The translations under genes and the position numbers were made by a program. Of a stretch of 64,000 nt of DNA, positions 59,116 through 64,000 are shown piece by piece. How positions within the stretch are numbered: the stretch's first letter is position 1; each line of letters starts with the position of its first letter. The notes under the pieces were generated by a model, which searched no databases, had not been told where the DNA came from, and saw only the letters and a list, made by a program, of their open reading frames with translations. This stretch comes from Nicotiana tabacum. Taxonomy: Eukaryota; Streptophyta; Magnoliopsida; Solanales; Solanaceae. The DNA lies in NCBI RefSeq assembly GCF_000715075.1, contig NC_134082.1:138868948-138932947 (forward strand). Reading direction: 5' to 3'.

Positions 59116-60715
59116 ATGGAAGCTGCCCAACAACAAAACCAGCAGCACTATCTTCACCAACAACATTTATCAATTGGACAGGTGACAAACAACATTATTG
59201 AAGATGGTGTTGGTGGTAATAGCAGCAAAAACAACAGCAGCAGTTTCATGTGCAGGCAAAGTAGTACGAGGTGGACACCCACAACTGACCAGATAAGAAT
59301 CTTGAAGGATCTTTACTACAACAATGGAGTTAGGTCTCCAACTGCTGAACAGATTCAGAGGATCTCTGCTAAGTTAAGACAGTACGGTAAGATTGAAGGC
59401 AAGAATGTGTTTTATTGGTTTCAGAACCATAAAGCTCGTGAAAGGCAAAAGAAGAGGCTTATTGCTGCTGCTGCTACTGATAGCAACAATAATATTCCCA
59501 TGCACATGAGAGGTGTTTGGAGATCTGCTGATGATCCTATCCACCACAAGTATAACAACACTACAGGTAATTTACTGGTCAAAATATCATGAAAGACAAA
59601 AGAAAATATAATCTTTTGCCTTTCTTTTTTGTAAGAAAGTTAACTTCTGTAACTATTACTAGGTACTAACATTTCACAAAAAATTGAACTTTATTATGAA
59701 TGGTTCTAAGGACTTGTTTCATATACAGGTATTCACTGTCCATCAGCTTCTTCTCATGGTGTACTGGCCGTTGGACAGAATGGAAACTATGGTTATGGAA
59801 CTTTAGCTATGGAAAAGAGCTTTAGGGTAAGTTTGGTGTAAATTCCTTTGCTAATAAGTTAAAAAGGAAACTACTTAAGCCCAAAAAAGAATCTTTTGGA
59901 CCAGTTTCAAGCTATCATGACAATCCACCAATATTGGGGTAAATAGTTTCTGTTGCTTATGTTTACTCTTTTTTTTCGCCAAGTTTCTTTCTTGTAAACA
60001 TGAAATGAAGAAGAAAAGGACATAGTCACATAATCAAGACAACAATTTTCCCAAACTTGTGAGTTTCTTCTATAAAGAACTAAACACCCTTTTCTTTACT
60101 TCCTCTTTATTTTCCCCTTAAACCAACTCTAATAACACAAATGGAAGAGATATTTCAAGTTATTAGCAGTAGGATAATACTTTCTTTGAGACACAAAAGA
60201 AAAGGTGCAATTTTTTTAAAAAAAATTGAGCTTGTCATATGCAAATTTCCTTATAATAGTATATACTAACTTAAATAAATAATTAACAAAAATTGAATTT
60301 CTAATTAATGTTAGTGGTTCAAAAACAGGACTGTTCAATATCACCAGGTGGTAACTCCAACGGATCAATGGGTCATCAAAACTTTACATGGGTTGGAGTT
60401 GATCCCTACACTTCTCATCAAGCTTATCCTTTTCTTGAAAAGACTAAACATTTTGATGAAACCCTAGTAGACGATTATGAGGAACTGCAACAAGAAGAAG
60501 AAAATTACCAAAGAGCCTCTGCTTTAGAAACTCTCCCACTTTTTCCCATGCATGAAGAGAACATCTCCAGTTTCTGCAACATCAAACATGAATCTTCAGG
60601 CGGATTCTACACAGAATGGTACCGTTCAGATGATCATAACTTGGCTGCTGCGGCCAGAGCTTCTCTTGAACTTAGTCTCAACTCTTTCATTGGCAGATCT
60701 CCTAATTCCCCTTAA
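59116..60715 (+). CDS. WUS: WUSCHEL homeobox transcription factor (3 exons, 311 aa)
   Basis: Exons 59,116-59,566, 59,729-59,826 and 60,329-60,715 join in frame (GT-AG introns of 162 and 502 bp) into 311 residues. Nuclear factor that maintains stem cells in shoot and floral meristems, acting in the CLAVATA feedback loop. The homeodomain spans about residues 51-114 ([17 protein letters not shown]...[17 protein letters not shown]), with the extra loop/turn residues typical of the WOX family. An acidic stretch is at about 225-242, the WUS box TLPLFP at 251-256, and the EAR-like repression motif LELSLN at 296-301. The N terminus is Gln/His-rich. The start is chosen as the first ATG of the frame containing the homeodomain. 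The presence of WUS box plus EAR motif, intron positions and length favour WUS itself over other WOX members. No disabling change is seen. Confidence 0.96.
59567..59728 (+). other. WUS: WUS intron 1
   Basis: ACTACAG/GTAATTT to CATATACAG/GTATTC, splitting a Gly codon (phase 1). 162 bp. Confidence 0.9.
59827..60328 (+). other. WUS: WUS intron 2
   Basis: TTTAGG/GTAAGTTT to CAAAAACAG/GACTG, phase 0, 502 bp. It contains a perfect CArg box at 59,928-59,937. Confidence 0.9.
59928..59937. promoter_or_regulatory. CArG box in WUS intron 2
   Basis: CCAATATTGG, a perfect palindromic match to the MADS-domain site CC(A/T)6GG. AGAMOUS is known to repress WUS in floral meristems through CArG sites at the Arabidopsis locus; use of this site is inference. 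Confidence 0.5.
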
Positions 60716-61289
60716 ATGTTTTAATAGTTTATAGGATCAGTACTTAGTTTCTTTAATTTAGTCTTATGCTAATTAGTAGTACTAATTTGGTGTGTCTATG
60801 GACCATGGTAATGTTAATTATAGTATTAATCTAAGTTACTTCCTATGTAATGTTAATTAAAGTACGGAAAAGTTAATATATGATGGTTCCAAAGTTCTCG
60901 ATCGGCTGCACCAACTTGCAATATTTATGAGTTTTTGCCTTTTGTTACTATTAGACCTAGTTAGGTAGCAGACAGTACGAAGGAAATATATTGTACTGTG
61001 TTGTACCTCCCTGCAGTTAGAGTTGCCTACGGCAAAATAGAACCTAACATGCCATGGGTTTCTAGGCTTTATAGTACCCATATTCTAAGGCTAAACAGTA
61101 ATAGAGACCGTGAACTGATTATGAATATTTAATGGAAGAATTTATTTTTTATGCACTTATACTGTTAAAGAAAAATTGCACCATTAGGTAAAAGTAACTT
61201 ACAAAATCAGGTAATTGTCTATATTGAGTATAATGTGAAAACGTAAAAAATAAAGTAAATAACCTACTAAAATGTGTTAAAATATATAT
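60716..61289 (+). other. WUS 3' UTR and downstream flank
   Basis: No gene is seen. AT-rich 3' UTR directly after the stop; no unambiguous polyadenylation signal can be fixed. Confidence 0.5.
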
Positions 61290-61390
61290 ACAACAATAAC
61301 AACATACCCAATATATTTCCATATTTGGGTCTGGGAGAATAGTGTGTACGCAGAACTTAGCCCCTACCTAGTGAAGGAAAATGTCTTCAA
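61290..61390 (-). mobile_element. RTE/TS-SINE-type 3' tail fragment
   Basis: The + strand reads ACAACAATAACAACATACCC, then GGGTCTGGGAGAATAGTGTG and TACGCAGAACTTAGCCCCTA. This is the reverse complement of the conserved plant RTE LINE/SINE tail also present at 54,900-55,003. No head region is recognisable. Confidence 0.7.
61319..61328. promoter_or_regulatory. CArG box within transposon tail downstream of WUS
   Basis: CCATATTTGG matches CC(A/T)6GG exactly, 604 bp after the WUS stop codon. It lies inside the RTE/SINE-type tail, where the usual tail has a CCCA...TGGG sequence, so it arose by mutation of the repeat. Confidence 0.45.
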
Positions 61391-64000
61391 AATATAATCG
61401 TGTAAAATAATATTACAGGGTATGTAAGTTAAATTCATAGTATAATGTTTTAAGAACCGCACGGTCAAGGCTCGAGCCAGGGATCACAAACACTGGGATT
61501 CTTTTTTTTTTTTTTTTTCTTTTTTAGAAACTGCCAAATACCTTTTACCATTGATCTTTGGAGCATTGTTGATTTTGTGTTCTTTCTCCTTGATTTCCTT
61601 TCACTTGTACCAGCTTAACAAGTCAATAGATCATTAATGAAGACATTTTAGCTTTATTTGATTAAAGATAGAAATACCGATATTTGGTTTTCTTGTCACT
61701 TTTGGTAGCTCAAGTATCAAGAGCTGATTGTACCTATAATTAATATTGGGTTTGGTCATCCATTTAATTCCAAGGAGGAAAGGATTTTTGTGATAGTGGG
61801 TAAATCATTTTGTCTCATAAGAAGTAATGTGAGTATTGGTTACAGTATATAACCTATAGAATTGTCTTATTAAGTCTTTATTGCTCATTAGAATTTTGGT
61901 CAACAAGTGTCTATTTCATTGAGGTAATCATCTCATGCGTGTCTTGAACTTGTCTGTTTTACATCTCTCTCACGTGGAATAACAGATTGTGGTGTTCTTT
62001 TCTGAAATAACTTTAGTAATATTATCATATAGTACTAGTAGAATAATACTAATATTAGGGTTTGATCAAGGCCTTGAATGGATGATCTTTGCACTTAAAA
62101 GCTCCTACCCGTACTAACAAATGGCGACAATTAATAAGGGGAAAAAACAAAAGAAAGTAAACAAGCACGGATTTATTAGACCTAAAAATTTATGTTAGGA
62201 ATATCTCTCCAACAATTGATTTTCACTTGGGTGCTTTAACTCGTTTATTAGACCACTGTAAAGTACAGAAATCTATATATCTATATATATATCTATATCT
62301 ATATATATTAAAGCAAGAAAGTTACCATATATAATTGACATTATAGTTAAGCCAAGTGACAAGCTAATAAATGTCAATAGTATATGATAACTTTATTCTA
62401 TATTTTATACAAATATAATATATATATATATATATATACGGAATTTGAATTAAAAGATAATTTTAAATTTATAGATAAAGTTCTAACATTCGAATTTAAA
62501 TTAAAAATAAAATTTATCTTTTTTTATCATGTTATCATATTTAATTCGGTTAATGATCATATGCAATCATGTTAGGAAGTTTTGTTATTTTTTCTAATTA
62601 TTTAAATACTACTTTGCCCTCTAGCAAAGAAAAAAACTACTCCATATAACTATAAAAATCTTTCACATTTAAAATCCTATAAGTATAGTTCTTTGAAACA
62701 CTGTAGCTAGATTTGAATAAAACGAAATTCTTTTAAAATAAATGTAATATATAGGGTACATCTATATGTTTATCTAAATAACAAAAAAGAGCTTACAAAA
62801 CCAAATAAAAGTTTACTTACATATATAATAAAGTAAACATACATGCTGGAGAAAGAAACATCATAAAATCAATCAATATAAAAAAAAGTTGTTTCTTTTT
62901 TCTTTTTGAAGAATATTTGCTTGAAGAGTCAATTTGCATAAATGGACATCAAACAAATAACAAAACTTTAGCTATACATATTAATTTTAATTTAGCATAT
63001 TCAAGAAATTCAAGGGTATAAGCTGAAACCCCTTCGTTTAGCTGTAGTCAAGCCAATATTGCAAGGGTATAATATTTTTTTCGTTGAAGAATATTAGTTT
63101 TGAATCATTAGATTATGTAAAAGGTTTTTTTTTTCAAACTCAACAAGAGAGAAATTGGTTTCTAATTGATAGTTTCTATAGTGACTTTTACGTGTAACAA
63201 AGAGTATATATAAAGAAAAAATTGTTATGACATAAAATATTTTTTTAATGTAAACAAACTATTTCGAAAAAACTCTTTATTTTTTTAATTCAAAGATAAT
63301 AAAAAGATAAGAATTTTTTAACATTAGTAGAGAGTTTTAAAATTGTTATAATAGAAGTTATATCATGAATAAACTCAAAAATCCGAAATCATATGGAAAA
63401 TTTACATAATATCCGGCCATATTTATTGTTTACTTTTTATAGCTAATATAAATAGATGATATACCGGCAACACATGATTATACACATATTATAAATGGAG
63501 TATATATATAAATTACACATCATTCAATTTTTTAATTTAAGTGGTCAGGTGAGCACCTATTTAGGCTGATTAGATAAAGCCAAAAAAAAAAATATGAAAT
63601 AATTTCAAAAAAAGATTAAAAATATAATTAAATTTCATATGTAGACAATTTTTTAAAAACTCATCCTTTTATAGTGAAATAAATTAATTTTTTGTAACAA
63701 AAGAAATGACGACATACAAAATATGATAAAAGAAAATAAATATTGAAAAAAATGTTAGAAAGATCTAAAAACCATAAATAAAAGAAGACAACAAATTTCT
63801 TCTTATGTTTCATCTTTGTTGAGTATAAAAAATTTAAAAGTTAATTTCATCGATTTCAAATATATTTTTTTCCAACTCAAATACATAGATTATAAGATAA
63901 GGATATCTTAGAATATTTTTTTTATTTGCATTACGTGTCGTTTTTTAAAAATCACTATTACTAACAAACTGATATGATATTCGAATTTGAATTGGAATAC
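61391..64000. other. AT-rich downstream region, no gene
   Basis: No recognisable coding region. Contains a T-run (about 61,502-61,519), TA microsatellites (62,270-62,310 and 62,418-62,439) and a hairpin (62,321-62,391). The words TCTATATATATTAAAG at about 62,296 resemble the 5' start of plant Helitrons, but no 3' Helitron end was found. Confidence 0.5.
62321..62391. repeat. Imperfect inverted repeat (hairpin)
   Basis: The arms GTTACCATATATAATTGACA (62,321-) and, inverted, GTTATCATATACTATTGACA (to 62,391) are about 25 bp with few mismatches and a 21-nt loop. Flanked by TA-rich repeats. Confidence 0.75.

Noticed and set aside
1..64000. tRNA, rRNA or snRNA genes
   Set aside because: No tRNA-like A/B boxes with cloverleaf potential or rRNA segments were recognised by eye; a tRNAscan or Infernal run would settle it.

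Overview
This is plant nuclear DNA, almost certainly from the Solanaceae and most likely a large-genome genus such as Nicotiana (the genus is inference). It is AT-rich, intron-bearing and dominated by transposable elements. One intact host gene is visible: a three-exon WUSCHEL homeobox gene (59,116-60,715, + strand). It encodes the stem-cell transcription factor of shoot and floral meristems, with a complete homeodomain, WUS box and EAR-like C terminus. The extreme left edge (1-69) may be the last exon of another gene.

Layout: 1-2,899 is flanking DNA with a decayed MATE-transporter exon fragment (985-1,200, minus) and a MITE with a 10-bp target-site duplication (1,838-2,280). 2,900-about 8,600 is a long, decayed L1-type LINE on the minus strand (poly-A tail, endonuclease, reverse transcriptase, zf-RVT, RNase H), next to a Stowaway MITE (8,607-8,865).

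8,980-51,817 is a nest of three LTR retrotransposons. The outer one is a Ty3/gypsy element of the Tat lineage on the minus strand, with 0.75-kb LTRs and target duplication ATTCT on both sides. It is about 11.7 kb once its two passengers are removed. It carries gag-pol, a block of about fourteen 60-bp tandem repeats, and an antisense intron-containing ORF (Transposase_28-like). Passenger 1 (9,975-18,917, minus) is an Athila-like non-autonomous element with a degenerate gag-like ORF and a Transposase_32-type gene but no visible pol. Passenger 2 (21,446-43,583, +) is a 22.1-kb Ogre-type Tat element with 3.7-3.9-kb LTRs, ORF1, gag, protease, a candidate spliced intron, RT/RNase H, integrase and a minisatellite-rich 3' UTR. 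It is inserted in the antisense ORF of the outer element with duplication AGGCA. LTR divergence judged by eye (outer > Athila-like > Ogre) agrees with the nesting order.

51,818-59,115 is the region upstream of WUS. It holds a probable hAT-type MITE, a 5'-truncated RTE-type LINE (53,932-55,003), other MITE-like DNA, a 7-bp microsatellite and a pyrimidine-rich leader. After WUS lies AT-rich DNA with an RTE/SINE-type tail, a hairpin and TA-rich repeats.

The genes do not form an operon or pathway. The biological interest is (a) the WUS locus and two perfect CArG boxes in and after it, one of them inside a transposon tail, and (b) the architecture of the nested Tat/Ogre elements. That includes a roughly 60-bp motif repeated four times at the boundaries of the Ogre coding blocks, which known coding functions do not explain.
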